Positions 12,373 to 23,939 of a stretch of 64,000 nucleotides of DNA are shown piece after piece. A model generated the notes under the pieces. That model worked only from the letters and a program-made list of their open reading frames with translations, was not told the DNA's origin and did not search any database. Location: the NCBI GenBank assembly GCA_024138025.1, contig JAMXBD010000577.1, positions 682,001 to 746,000 of the forward strand. The letters are read 5' to 3'. The DNA is from Combretum micranthum. Lineage: Eukaryota > Streptophyta > Magnoliopsida > Myrtales > Combretaceae. Numbering within the stretch: the first letter of the stretch is position 1; every line of letters starts with the position of its first letter. Position numbers and translations under genes: made by a program.

Positions 12373-12427
12373 CTCGTTGGAGCTCTTTGAGTGCAATTCG
12401 AAGCTTGTGTTTGTGTTTATTATGTTC
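12373..12427 (-). other. Putative LTR exon 2, E2 3' LTR
   Basis: 55 bases between acceptor TCCTAG|G and donor CGAG|GTAAAA. In the phase that joins the peptide exon, it is open for 18 codons and ends ...LKELQR before GEFDSLEDLP. E3 exon 2 ends ...SLQLQR in the same position, so this exon is also conserved in frame. Confidence 0.5.
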
Positions 12428-13784
12428 CTAGGATGATTTTAAGTCAGATACAACTCTTATATTTGAACGACAATCCTTTGAATCATGTCAACTTACCTTT
12501 GAGCTCGTTTTTGAGGGTTTTTGGCTCCGTTTTTCCTTTGATCCGAGTTTATGGTTTATGATCTGTTTGTTCTTCGTTTTTAGTTCGATTTGATTGTTGT
12601 TTAGGAGTATTTTCGTGCTGAGGAATGCAAAGATTAACGAGTTTTGGCCTGTTCTCCATTAAGATCACTTATTGCACATATATATAAGAGAAGAAAAGAA
12701 AGAAGTTTCGGTTGCTTTCTCCTCCAATTCTCCCCCGAATTTGTTCTCATCCTGCTGTTATTTTCAAGCCATTAATGGTTAAAGTGACTTGGCAACATGT
12801 GATTGGTGTGGGTGGTTGATTTTTGTGGAAATTTGGTCCATGATTGAAGCAAATCCGGCTCTCCTCTTCTTCTACTTCAACTTGCATCAACTCAGCCGCA
12901 TTTTCCCCACCGAAACAGCAGCCCAATATATATATTAGTTTAATATTCTAATTAAATTTGAGTCAATTATACGAGTTATACGGATATATATAAGCTAATT
13001 TGGAAGTTTTTGTACAAAAATATGCTTATAAATTTATACAAAACACTTAGATTTTCAAATAATACAAATTTAGGTATTATACGTAGTTAATTATTCGTAT
13101 AATTTTATCTCGCGATTTGGATTTCTTAAGCTCATTGGGTCAATTTTTGTTTCAGGCTCCGATAGCTTAAGAAAACTCGGTTTAGAAAATAGCGTGATCC
13201 GATTATTTATTTGAAGTTTAGATTTTGAGTTATTTTCAGTTTATATTTTCGTTGTGTATTTAAAATCTTAATTCATTTTTGGATCATCGTTTTCTAGTTA
13301 TAAGCGTATATGATCATTTATACAGTATTGGCTTCATACAGAAATTAAACTATTTTATATCTTAGTTTTGATACTAAACATAAATTCTTATTAGTAGCTT
13401 TTAAATTTAACTAGGAATCTCAAAATTAGGGTTTAAGTCTAAATATAAACTCATTACTACTCGTTATTCTAGTCTGAATCATTATCGAGATCAAAACAAT
13501 CATTTAATCTTTATATTCACATTTTCTATTTAAATCTATTGTATACTAGGTTTCGGGTCTAGATTTAGATCATATCTTGAATTAGTTATTCAAGACACAA
13601 GATTTCGTTTTCGGTATTAACTAGGGTTAAAGAATCTCTTTATTCGATTCCTAAATCTTTCATTATCCAAAAATCTAAATATTAGCCTATTATTAGACTT
13701 CACTCAGAATCTAAATCTATTATCTAGTTTATATAATCTATTATGAAGTCGGTACTAATGTGAAAAATTCCCGGGGTTTACATT

Positions 13785-13795
13785 CTCCCCCCTTA
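13785..13795 (-). other. E2 polypurine tract
   Basis: Minus-strand TAAGGGGGGAGA directly upstream of the 3' LTR start; the plus-strand DNA primer in this family. Confidence 0.8.
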
Positions 13796-13796
13796 A

Positions 13797-14040
13797 AATA
13801 AGCTTTGTCCTCAAAGCTTGAATGCGTACCTGAGTTTTCAAACAAATGAGGATAGCTTTTCTTGATCTCCTCTTCTAATTCCCATGTAATCTCTTCTGTC
13901 TGTGGATCCCATAATACTTTGATAGTGGATTTCTTTATTCCTGAGAACTTGCACTTTCCGGTCCAAAATCTTAACTGGATGCTTTTCATAAGTCAAATTC
14001 TCCTTCAAATCAATTGGTTCTAATTCCACTATCTTATCTG
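13797..14040 (-). pseudogene. E2 integrase C-terminus with chromodomain
   Basis: Two overlapping frames give the Tekay-type chromodomain: [16 protein letters not shown] then, after a frameshift, KVLWDPQTEEITWELEEEIKKSYPHLF. In chromoviruses this domain steers integration through chromatin marks. The frame ends in the polypurine tract with FEDKAYFKGG, as in E1 and E3. Confidence 0.85.
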
Positions 14041-15107
14041 GATCCGGTACATACTTTCTTAGAACGATACATGGAAAACATTATGTATACCAGACAAATT
14101 AGGTGGCAATGCAAGACGTATGCCAGATTCCCAACTCGTTCTAATATCTCAAATGGTCCAATATATCTAGGACTCAACTTGCCTTTTGTTTGTCTACCAT
14201 GAAGACTTTGATTGGACTTACTTTAAGTATACATGTTCTCCTTCATTAAATTCCAATTCTCTTTTCAAGTCGCCCAGCTCTTTTGTCTATCTTGTGCTGC
14301 TTTCATTCTTTGCTTTATCACGAAATCTTTTCATTAGTTTCTTGAACCAATTCAGGTCCAACCAATACTTTCTCCAAGTTATCCCAGAACAATGGTGACC
14401 GACACTTTCTACCATATAAAGCTTCATAAGGTGGCATTCCTATGCTTGAATGGTAGCTGTTATTGTACGCAAATTCCACTAATGGTAAATGTTGGTCCCA
14501 ATTTCCTTTGAATTCCATAATACATGCTCTCAACATATCTTCCAATGTCTGAATAGTCCTTTGTTTGTCCATCAGTTTGAGGATGATAAGCTGTACTGAA
14601 ATTCAACCGGGTTCCCAAAGCTTTTTGTAATCCTTGCCAAAATCTGGATACAAACCGTGGATCTCTATCTGATACTATCCAGCAGGCACACCATGCAATC
14701 TCACAATCTCCTTCAAATATATTCGTGCCAATTTCTCCAATGGATATGTCATGTTAATTGGCAAGAAATGAGCTGATTTTGTAAGTCTATCCACAATAAC
14801 CCAAACAGCATCATGACCTGCATTTGTTTTGGGTAATGAGCACAAAATCCATAGAAATTTGATCCCACTTCCACTCAGGTATTGGTAATGGTTTCAACAA
14901 TCCACCTGGTTTTTGATGTTCACTTTGATCCTTTGACATACATCACATTTAGCAACAAATTCTGCAATATCCTTTTTCATTCCATTCCACCAATGCACTT
15001 TTCAACTCTTGATATGTCTTTTCTCCTGGGTGTATAGAATATCCAGATAATGTGCTTCATGCATTAATTCCTTCCTCAAGCTTTCATCATGTGGCACACA
15101 CAATCTT
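14041..15107 (-). pseudogene. int: E2 integrase, frameshifted
   Basis: Reading on the minus strand: HDESLRKELMHEAHY and CDVCQRIK form the HHCC zinc-binding domain; [14 protein letters not shown] and [28 protein letters not shown] mark the catalytic core and the family motif after the last catalytic Glu. At least three frameshifts and a stop break it; the longest clean piece is 14318-14572. The enzyme joins the cDNA to host DNA, producing the 5-bp duplications seen here. Confidence 0.85.
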
Positions 15108-15891
15108 TTATTCATTCTCAATACTTCTTCTCCATCCACATGAAAATCTTTGTACTTTCCTGGGATATTCCCTGTTTAATTTCTTGAATTTCAATATCCT
15201 CCTTCTGGGCTTCTTAATTCTTTGAAGCAAAGTAGGTTCCAAAATTAGATTTCCTAACTCAGCTTCCAAACCTTGTATTGAGAATTCCAAGTTTAATCTC
15301 TCAAATTCCTTGATAAGTTCTTTTTGTTCCGTTAGAATTGAAGCCACTTCTCCATAACTTTTCCGGCTCAATGCATCGCCACAGCATTCACTTTACCCGG
15401 ATGGTAATTAATGGTAAGATCATAATCTTTAATTAATTCCAACCATCGCCTTTGTCTCATATTCAACTCTTTTTGTGTAAATATATACTTCAAACTCTTG
15501 TGATCCGTATATATTTCACATTTCTGCCCATACAAATAGTGACGCCAAATCTTGAGTGCAAAAACAATAGCAGCCAATTCTAGATCATGAGTGGGGTAAT
15601 TCATCTCATGTGGTTTCAATTGTCTAGAAGCATATGCTATTACTTTTCCATTTTGCATTAACACACATCCCAATCCATTTCTAGATGCATCACTATAGAC
15701 AGTATATAAATCTTGTCATTGGGCAAGACCAAGATTGGTGCTGATATTAACCTTTTCTTCAACTCTTGGAAACTTTGTTCACGTACATCATTCCACTCGA
15801 ATTTCTCATTCTTTCGAGTCAATTGAGTTAAAGGTCGTGCAATCTTTGAGAAATCCTTCACAAATTTCCGATAATATCCTGCCAATCCCAA
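15108..15891 (-). pseudogene. E2 RNase H and integrase linker
   Basis: The minus-strand frame 15658-15891 holds the RT connection ([19 protein letters not shown]). 15368-15673 holds RNase H ([51 protein letters not shown]). 15108-15371 holds the linker (EQKELIKEFERLNLEF). A frameshift in NAVADALSRK separates the last two. RNase H removes the RNA template during cDNA synthesis. Confidence 0.85.
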
Positions 15892-16732
15892 GAAACTCCT
15901 AATTTCAGTAACAGTTTCAGGTCTTTTCCATTCACAATAGCTTTAACTTTTGCAGGATCAACTGATATCCCTTCTCCAGAAACAATATGTCCAAGGAATG
16001 ATATACTGCTAAGCCAAAATTCACACTTAGACAGTTTGGCATACTTATTGTCTCTCAATATCTGTAACACACTTCTCAAATTCTCATCATGTTGTTCTTC
16101 ATTAGACGAATATACAAGTATATCATCTATGAAAACAATCACACAATTATCCAGCAAAGGTCTAAAAATACGATTCATCAGATCCATAAAAACTGCTGGT
16201 GCATTGGTTAATCCAAATGGCATGACCAAAAATTCATAATGACCATACCTAGTTCGGAATGCAGTCTTTGGTACATCTTCTGCTTTGATTCGATTTGATG
16301 ATATCCTGACTTTAAATCAATTCGGGAAAATACCTTTGCTCCTCTCAGTTGATCAAAAAGATCATCAATCCTGGGTAAGGATATTTGTTCTTGATAGTAC
16401 CCTGTTTAATTCCCTGTAATCGATACAGAGTCTCATTGATCCATCTTTCTTTTTCACAAACAGCACGGGTGCTCCCCAGGTGAAACACTGGGTCTGATAA
16501 ATCCTTTATCCAACAATTCTTGTAACTGCACCTTCAATTCTTTCAATTCCACAGGTGCCATTCGATACGGAGCTTTTGATACTGGTTCGGTTCCAGGTAT
16601 CAAATCAATTGAGAATTCCACTTCTCTGTGTGGGGGTAATCCCGGTAATTCATCTGGAAATACATCTGAGTATTCACATACTGTTCGAATGGTATGAATA
16701 TCCAATTTCTTGGATTCCTTCAGTTGCTCCAA
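15892..16732 (-). pseudogene. E2 reverse transcriptase, frameshifted
   Basis: 16454-16732 covers [16 protein letters not shown] through [13 protein letters not shown]; 15858-16229 covers [19 protein letters not shown], catalytic FIDD at 16122-16133, and SFLGHIVS. Frameshifts near 16480 and 16370 break the palm. Domain order and spacing are those of a normal Ty3/gypsy RT. Confidence 0.85.
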
Positions 16733-17165
16733 GAATACAACCGTTCATCTCCATATCTTCTTCATTTTCCACTTCAATTGCTGTTATCCTACTTCTGACT
16801 TCTCTGAGTATCTCACCTTTATATTCTTTTCTTTCTCCTTGATTATTGACAAAAGATACTATTTTGAGATGGCAATTAACTTTTGCTTTTACAGCAGTTA
16901 ACCAAACCATACCCAAAATAATATCATATTTTTGCATCTCTATCAAATTAAATCAGCAATTGATTCATGATCTCCGATCTTTATTGGACAACTCTTGATC
17001 ATTTCCCGTGTCACCACTAAATCTCCAGTTGGCGTAGTAACTCTCAATTCTTTACTCATGCTCCAATTGGTATTTTATACCTTGCTAATCCGGTATTTAT
17101 GAAAGAATGCGTTGCTCCAGTGTCAAACAAAGCATACGCAGTCTGATCCCCTACTTGAATGGATC
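16733..17165 (-). pseudogene. pro: E2 protease
   Basis: The frame begins after the putative intron with SIQVGDQTAYALFDTGATHSF, the catalytic DTG at 17116-17124, and later MQKYDIILGMVWLTAVKAKVNC. Single-base changes shift the frame between these blocks (near 17070 and 16940). Confidence 0.85.
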
Positions 17166-17277
17166 CTAAGTATCAATTATTAAGTTCATGTTATTTTCAA
17201 CTTATAAAGACTTCTACTTCTCATCTACTTGTGATTGTGTCTAATAACTTTAAGTAAACAAATATATATTTACATAC
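17166..17277 (-). other. Putative gag-protease intron in E2
   Basis: On the minus strand, TTGCAG|GTATGT and ACTTAG|GATCC bracket 112 bases with in-frame stops. Splicing would join GLIAG to SIQVGDQ in frame; unspliced RNA would stop two codons after the donor (Met, stop). E3 has the same length and sites. Confidence 0.6.
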
Positions 17278-18675
17278 CTGCAATGAGTCCATATTCTTCG
17301 GGATCAACTTCCTCCCAAATATTTTCTTCATCTCCTTCCTCTATCTCCACATTCTCTACAGGACTTCCATACATGGCAAAAACTCTGGCCGTCGCACTGG
17401 CTTTGTTAGCATTCCCATTTTTCGATCCTGAGGCTCCAATCACTCCTTTAGATTGTGAAGATCCAGTTATTGCACTGTTTTCTGTGGCAATTGGGTGATA
17501 TGTGCCCAACTTTATTGCATATGAAGCAAGTAGCAGTTTTTCTCTTTGGACAATCGTTTATCATATGCCCACTGTCCCCACAATAATAACATTTGTTCTG
17601 TAATTGTGGACAATACCTTGGGTAATGAGAACCTTTACATTTCCAACAAGTTACATTATTCTTCCCATTGCTCCTCCTTTGTTCACATTGAAAGGTTTGA
17701 AGAATTTAACCTTCTTAGGCACAGAACTTGCTGTAGAACCATCATACATTCTTTTCCCGAACATAGTTCCTTTCTTTTTATACCTCTCAAGTTCATACTT
17801 CCTTGCACGTTCAATAATACGAGCTTTTTCCAACATAGCTGCAAAGTTATCAATCTCAAATTCAGCAAGTCTTCTTTGGAAATGAGGTTCGAGTCCAGCC
17901 ATGAAAGTCTGTCTCTTAAGTTCATCACTGTCCGATAAGCATCTGGAGCAAATTGCAACAACCGATTAAACTCATGCTCATATTCATCAATGGTTTTAGC
18001 TCCTTGGGTCAAATTCATCAGGTCAGTGCTATACTTTGCTTTTAGGCTGCTTGGAAAATATTCCTTCAAAAATTCTCGTTTGAATACTTCCCAAGTAATT
18101 GGTTGGGACAAACTTCTTTGTTTCGAATTCCACCATATCCTTGCTCTTAACCTTAATAAATAAGTTCCATAAGATACTTTCAAAGCTTCAGGCACTTGAA
18201 AAACATCAAGGGATCGCTCAATCTGAGCTAGCCAATCTTCAGCTTCCTCTGGCTTTCCCGGTATTCCCTCAAAATATCTGTTGCACTTAATGAATTCCGG
18301 CAACAAATTCCTCTGAGGTCGTAAAGGTGGTGGTGGTGGCAATTCCTGTTCATATTGAGGGGGTCCTTGTACCTCAGCAGCAGACTCATTTGGATTCACT
18401 GGTCCATTTTCCTGAAATTGAACCGGTGGAGTATGCCTTTCATTCCTTCTAGGATTTGGTGGAGTCATTGCTGGTGCTCCAACAGGTGGTGCTCCATTTG
18501 TGGCTTGCATGTTTTGCAAAGCTTGTAAAATCAAAACATTTTGTTGTTGAAGACTTTGTAAAACATCCTCAATTCGGTTTTGAGGTTCTGCAGGAGCATC
18601 TATTGGTGGATCCCCAGAAATTCTGGCATTTCTACTTTTATTTCTTCCCCTTGGCATTCTATTAACATTAAACAT
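17278..18675 (-). pseudogene. gag: E2 gag
   Basis: Starts MFNVNRMPRGRNKSRN at 18675, followed by a Gln/Pro-rich linker, the capsid block (YFEGIPGKPEEAEDWLAQIERSLDVF near residues 140-165; ARIWWNSKQRS; KTIDEYEHEFNRLLQFAPDAY) and three zinc knuckles (CYYCGDSGHMINDC and CFICNKVGHISPNC are intact CX2CX4HX4C). Single-base indels near 17935 and 17661 split it; the first 230 codons are clean, making this the best-preserved gag in the window. It ends with an acidic tail (EEGDEENIWEEVDPEEYGL) at the putative intron. Confidence 0.9.
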
Positions 18676-18946
18676 ATTACTTAAGTCAGATCATAACTCG
18701 TCTTATCAAAAGTCATCAAGATCATTCATGTATATATGCAACACATATATATACATAACCAAAATACATCAAAGCTTTTCATGGTTAGTGCATTATGTAC
18801 ATATCCAAAAATTGCACTACCCTAACTTAGCTTCCTATCATAGTCATCAAAAGATACATATATAAGTCATCAAAAGTCTACTAATATCGTCCTGTAATGT
18901 CATCATAACAGATAATACACATCATCATATAATACTCAAGTCAAAC
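18676..18946 (-). other. E2 spacer between aORF and gag
   Basis: 270 AT-rich bases with short ATATAT runs and no ORF; it corresponds to the E3 spacer at 48409-48709. Confidence 0.5.
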
Positions 18947-19890
18947 TCAGGGACTGGGATGAAGACGACCCTTGCCCTTCTCCTGAGGGCCTAATCGTGG
19001 ATAATCATCCTCTCCCTCAGAACTACTATCATCGATCTCAATCATCACACTCTCGTCCCTGGAGGTGCAAAGTCAGGGCTGTGTCCATCACCCTAATGCC
19101 TCTGGGTGCTGGCCTCCTCTCATCCTCAGCTCTAGATGGAATATCTCTCTCAATCCATCCTCCCTGTGCTGATCCAATCCATCTGGCATAATTATAATCT
19201 GAGACATACTTCTCTGCCTCAATCCTTCTTTTCTTACCCTCTCTCTCATCTAACAGCTCTGTGGTGATACTCCTCATGTGGACAGTAGTCTGAACTGTCT
19301 CCTGTACTACTCGATCCTGTACACAGCAGGACGCTGGAACTCACCTGCTATCTCAGGGATAATAGGCGGTTTCCTCATCAACATGCGTCTAGAGTGACTG
19401 CACCTGCTGAGTCGTGCAAGCATCAAATCATCATCATAGGCGCATCACCTCTGACCCGGGCATGATCCTGCCTCACATCATGAGCATAGACTGCTCCTCT
19501 GCCAATCTCTACCCAGACTCTAAAATCTGGGAGCTCTGGTCTCTCTGATCTGGATGAGACTATAAATGCTATGTTATCGATCTCCAGACCACCTCCTTTC
19601 TGTACTATCAACCTCTCAAATCTGTAGAGCGTCTCTATAGCTGATCCATTATCTGGAAAAGCCCGCTCCATCAAGAATAACCAGCCTTTAAACAAAGGCA
19701 ATAATCCTCGCTTCCAGGTGCTGAGGATCTCATCCAAAGTCTTAGTAATCCCGCTCAGATACAAGTCCTCTACCAGAACTCGTAGTCTGCGCCTGTAGTC
19801 TGTCAAAGTCTCCTCCTCCTGCATACTAAAGATCTCCCATCTAATGTGACACGTAGCAGGATTAGTCTGCACACACAATAAAATTTGCAT
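18947..19890 (-). pseudogene. E2 additional ORF (aORF), frameshifted
   Basis: 19423-19890 is clean and reads ...CHIRWEIFSMQEEETLTDYRRRL..., ILSTWKRGLLPLFKGWLF, RFERLIVQ, ERPELPDFRVW. Indels near 19440 and 19320 break it; 19038-19277 resumes with TTELLDEREGKKRRIEAEKY and NYARWIGSAQGGWIERD. TGA at 18947-18949. A GTGTGCAG| acceptor-like site stands just before TNPATCH. Homologues lie in E1 and E3. The T-x-D-Y ... W-x-R-G-L spacing resembles a Gag capsid segment, but this is only a pattern similarity. Confidence 0.7.
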
Positions 19891-20046
19891 GATTAATAAT
19901 AATCACACATACTTTATTCCTAGTTGTGCAGTATAATTCTACCATGACTACCCAACTACTACTAATGAATGCTAACTAAATCTAATTTACTACATTCACT
20001 AAATGCAATTCTTTCACATATTCATCTTTCTTATTCTAGCAACCAT

Positions 20047-20058
20047 GCTCTGATACCA
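20047..20058 (-). other. E2 primer binding site (initiator tRNA-Met)
   Basis: Minus strand TGGTATCAGAGC, exact complement of the plant initiator tRNA-Met 3' end, 9 bases from the 5' LTR. Confidence 0.95.
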
Positions 20059-20517
20059 ACTTAATTCTGTCACGCCCCGAGGGTACCCTAGTAGTAATAA
20101 ACAAGTTACACTTGAATATTATCACTAGATTACCTTCAGAGAATGACAGGTTTTCAAAACAACAGGATCTTTTAAGTTGCTTGATAAGAAATAACAAATA
20201 TATGAGAGAAATGATTTAGTGAATAACCATTACAAACTATTACAAACCATATATCTCTGTTGAAGTATACAACTAAATAATCTACTCTAATAGTACATAA
20301 CCATCAAACTAAAATAGATCTGTAGACTTCTAGCTTCAAAGCCCTTACCGGAGCCATATTCCTGGATGTAACTAACCAGGGACGTAAAGTGAACCTGAAA
20401 AGACTGTAGGAGTATGAGCGAAACCACAGCTCAGTGAATAACCAGACATACCATACATCACACAAGTCATTAACAATCATATGCAATGCAAGCACTCAAC
20501 CATATGCACAGATACAA

Positions 20518-20567
20518 GTTTGGATGATCTAGAATCCAAACAGGAAAAAGATTTACGCCCTCTTTTT
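20518..20567 (-). ncRNA. Conserved LTR double hairpin, E2 5' LTR copy
   Basis: Same as the 3' LTR copy: AAAAAGA/TCTTTTT around GGGCGTAAA, then GTTTGGAT/ATCCAAAC around TCTAGATC. Confidence 0.65.
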
Positions 20568-21154
20568 AATGGGTTGAAGAACAAAACTCAATGACCCACC
20601 TGCCCAGGAGAGACTAAGTACACAGGAGAATCAACGATTTCTCGTTTTAATGTTATCACTTTGAATATAGTGGCTTCCACAAACCATCTCCTGCAATCCC
20701 CTTAGAAACTCCCTAAGTATTAATCATTTCAAAGCGATTCTACGGGCGACGTTCTTCGGTGCCTTTTAGTTCCTCATAGGACCGCCAGACCAAAGAGAAC
20801 CTTGGAAGACTCACACATTGGATCAACCAAGCAAAAACAGAGATCCGAAATATTAATACGTAGCAGGCTGTCACAACCATATATGCAATAATGCAATTCG
20901 TGCAATGCATGTCCATATTATTTGTTAAGTCAAATTCTTAATCAAATTCGGGTGACCATACATTACACACAATCATCATATACTATACAACACCAACCAT
21001 TGCGTTATCGCTTGTATAAAGATATTTTAGCAATCATACAATCAGATCATATACTTTCAACAAACACTCATTTGTTTATCTTGCATTACATATTCGACTA
21101 TTTACAACCACAACCAGTACAATATGACTGAATTACTCACCTGCTCATACCGAC

Positions 21155-21202
21155 TCAGTCGTAGTAGTCCACTGGTAGATCTTCTAATGAGTCAAATTCA
21201 CC
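21155..21202 (-). other. LTR peptide exon, copy in E2 5' LTR
   Basis: Minus-strand frame GEFDSLEDLPVDYYD then TGA, followed by GGTATGAGCAG|GTGAGT. Confidence 0.65.
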
Positions 21203-21599
21203 TATTTAAAACAAAATATTCATCAATATCTAGCTAAATTCCTACATGTGCCTTGTGTCCTAGACTCGATATTAATACTTAGTATTGTCGGTTTTTCCTA
21301 TTTATCTCACATAATTGTTTGGTTATTTTTAGAAGTCATTGCTCAAGAAATTAACTTATTTCAATTTCCATTCTTATATTTTATCTTGTTAAAACAAATA
21401 TTAGACTAATTACTCTAAATATTTTCTTAGTTCTAGGGTTTCAAAAGTTAATAGATATTAATTCTAAATAGACTTAAATATTTGTATTAAAGTCACTATC
21501 TAATACATATTTATATAACAAACATATATATACTTAGTAGATATATTATATATATATATATAAATTCGGTTTAGGTCAGAAAAGCTTTCGTTGAAAATT

Positions 21600-21895
21600 T
21601 TAGCTGTAAGCCGGCTCAAGGCCGCCGGCCTAAATCCCAGGTGCCGGTGTAAATCATTTTGAAGAAAAATTTCTTATCGAAAGCACCGGTGTTGAAAGCT
21701 GCCAGCTTACAACGTACGCCGGCCCTACGCCGCCGGCGTAGATCTCCAGGTAGCCGGCTTACGTGAATTTTACGTGAAAATTATTTTACGTAGCCTCTGT
21801 TTGAGTGTAAGCCGCCTGTAAGCCGCCGGCCTATCCATGTAAGCCGCCGGCGTACATCGTTTACACTGCCGGCCTTGAGGCAGCGTTGCACTGTT
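21600..21895 (-). repeat. GC-rich CCGGC/TAAGCC repeat cluster, E2 5' LTR
   Basis: Partner of the 11885-12190 cluster, with slightly more intact GCCGCCGGC units. Confidence 0.6.
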
Positions 21896-22077
21896 CATCA
21901 TCTTCCTCCTCGGTTCGATTCTTTTTCTTTGTTTTTACACGTTAGAAACTTACTTAAACTACTTCTAAGAGTTTATACATCATATATAAGGATATATAAC
22001 AACTTTTAACACGTTTAAACACATAAATATATAGATTTCGATTTTGTGAAAGTAAAACTAGGGTTTTGAAGTTTTAC

Positions 22078-22132
22078 CTCGTTGGAGCTCTTTGAGTGCA
22101 ATCCGAAGCTTGTGTTTGTGTTTATTATGTTC
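22078..22132 (-). other. Putative LTR exon 2, E2 5' LTR
   Basis: 55 bases with TCTAG acceptor and CGAG|GTAAAA donor; encodes the same 18 codons ending LKELQR in phase with the peptide exon. Exon 1 upstream is out of phase in this copy because of a 2-base deletion. Confidence 0.5.
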
Positions 22133-22627
22133 CTAGATGATTTTAAGTCAGATACAATCTTATATTTGAACGAAATCCTTTGAATCATGTCAACTTACCT
22201 TTGAGCTCGTTTTTTAGGGTTTTTGGCTGTTTTTCCTTTGATCCGAGTTTATGGTTTATGATCTGTTTGTTCTTCGTTTTTAGTTCGATTTGATTGTTGT
22301 TTGGGAGTATTTTCGTGCTGAGGAATGCAAAGATTAACGAGTTTTGGCCTGTTCTCCATCAAGATCACTTATTGCACATATATATAAGAGAAGAAAAAGA
22401 AAGAAGTTTCGGTTGCTTTCTCCTCCAATTCTCCCCCGAATTTGTTCTCATCCTGCTGTTATTTTCAAGCCCATTAATGTTAAAGTGACTTGGCAACATG
22501 TGATTGGTGTGGATGGTTGATTTTTGTGGAAATTTGGTCCATGATTGAAGCAAATCCGGCTCTCCTCTTCTTCTACTTCAACTTGCACCAACTCAGCCGC
22601 ATTTTCCCCACCGAAACAGCAGCCCCA

Positions 22628-22652
22628 ATATATATATATATATATATATATA
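22628..22652. repeat. (TA)n microsatellite in E2 5' LTR
   Basis: Continuous TA dinucleotide run; much shorter in the 3' LTR copy near 12930. Confidence 0.9.
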
Positions 22653-23524
22653 GTTTAATATTCTAATTAAATCTTGAGTCAATTATACGAGTTATACGGA
22701 TATATATTAGCTAGTATTTGGAAGTTTTTGTACAAAAATATGCTTATCAATTTATACAAAACACTTAGATTTTCAAATAATACAAATTTAGGGTATACAT
22801 ACACGTAGTTAATTATTCGAATAATTTTATCTTCTGCGATTTAGATTTCTTAAGCTCATTGGTTCAATTTTTGTTTCAGGCTCCGATAGCTTAAGAAAAC
22901 TCGATTTAGAATAAAAGCGTGATCTGATTATTTATTTGAAGTTTAGATTTTGAGTTATTTGTCAGTTTATATTTTCGTTGTGTATTTAAAATCTTGACAA
23001 TTCATTTTTGGATCATCGTTTTCTAGTTATAAGCGTATATGATCATTTATACAGTATTGGGCTTCATACAAAAATTAAACTATGTTTATATCTCTAGTTT
23101 TGATACTGAACATAAATTCTTATTAGTAGCTTTTAAATTTAACTAGGAATCTCAAAATTAGGGTTTAAGTCTATATATAAACTCATTACTACTCGTTATT
23201 CTAGTCTTGAATCATTATCGGAATAAAAAACAATCATTTAATCTTTATATCCACATTTTCTATCTAAATCTATTAGTATACTAGGTTTTCGGGTCTTAGA
23301 TTTTAGATCATATCTTGAATTAGTTATTCAAGACACAAGATTTCCTTTTGGTATTAACTAGGATTAAAGAATCTATTTATTCGGTTCCTAAATCTTCCAT
23401 TTATCCAAAAATCTAATTTTAACCTATTATTAGACTTCACTCAGAATCAAAATCTATTATCTAATTTATATAATCTATTATGAAGTCGGGTACTAATGTG
23501 AAAAATTCCCAGTTTTATAGAAGG

Positions 23525-23939
23525 TAATTGCATACGCTTCGCTACAGTTAAGGCCGTACGAACAGAATTACCCGAGGCATGATCTTGAGTTAGCTGTTGT
23601 TGTCTTTGCCCTCAAGCTTTGGAGGCATTACCTATATGGATAGAGATGTGAGATATACAAGGACCATAAGAGCCTCAAGTATTTATTTATACAAAAGGAA
23701 TTGAATATGAGGCGAAGAAGATGGTTGGAGTTGATCAAGGACTATGATCTCAGGATAAACTATTGCCCTAGAAGAGTGAACGCTATAGCAGATGCCTTAA
23801 GTCGGAAAAACCATGAGGAAGTTGTAGCCATGCTCACAACCCAAAAGGAGCTTGTAAAGGAATTCGAGAGATTAAGCATGGAATTTGTGGGATAAAGTGT
23901 AGAAGTGGAAATTTCCCATTTGGTGATGGAGTCGACACT
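23525..23939 (+). pseudogene. E1 RNase H C-terminal part and linker
   Basis: Resumes the E1 frame at VIAYAS after E2. Contains [56 protein letters not shown] and the linker [14 protein letters not shown]. One early TAG follows YLYG. S2 cuts the linker after 23939. Confidence 0.85.

Larger units (their letters stand above)
10346..13782 (-). mobile_element. E2 3' LTR
   Basis: Runs on the minus strand from TGTAAACCCCGGG (13782) to ...CCTTGGGGCGTGACA (10346). In transcription order it holds a TATA-like TATATATA near 12680, an exon donor CTCAAAG|GTAAG (about 12513), exon 2 (12373-12427), a GC-rich CCGGC cluster (11885-12190), the peptide exon (11435-11482) with ATG|GTGAGT, and the double hairpin (10794-10843). 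Confidence 0.95.
10346..23519 (-). mobile_element. E2: full-length Tekay-like Ty3/gypsy element
   Basis: This 13.2-kb element on the minus strand has both LTRs (3452 and 3437 bp), a perfect tRNA-Met primer site, aORF, gag, protease, RT, RNase H, integrase, chromodomain and polypurine tract in the expected order. GAAGG is duplicated at 10341-10345 and 23520-23524, and joining the flanks restores the E1 RNase H frame. The start of the 5' LTR has lost its terminal G (TATAAAAC instead of TGTAAACC). LTR copies are very similar but differ by many single-base indels. Coding frames contain several frameshifts. Confidence 0.95.
20068..23519 (-). mobile_element. E2 5' LTR
   Basis: Near copy of the 3' LTR at 10346-13782. 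Ends ...CCCTCGGGGCGTGACA at 20068; its start carries a degraded TATAAAACTGGG instead of TGTAAACCCCGG. It contains exon 2 (22078-22132), the GC-rich cluster (21600-21895), the peptide exon (21155-21202), the double hairpin (20518-20567), a TATA-like TATATATA near 22375 and a (TA)n run at 22628-22652. Confidence 0.95.
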
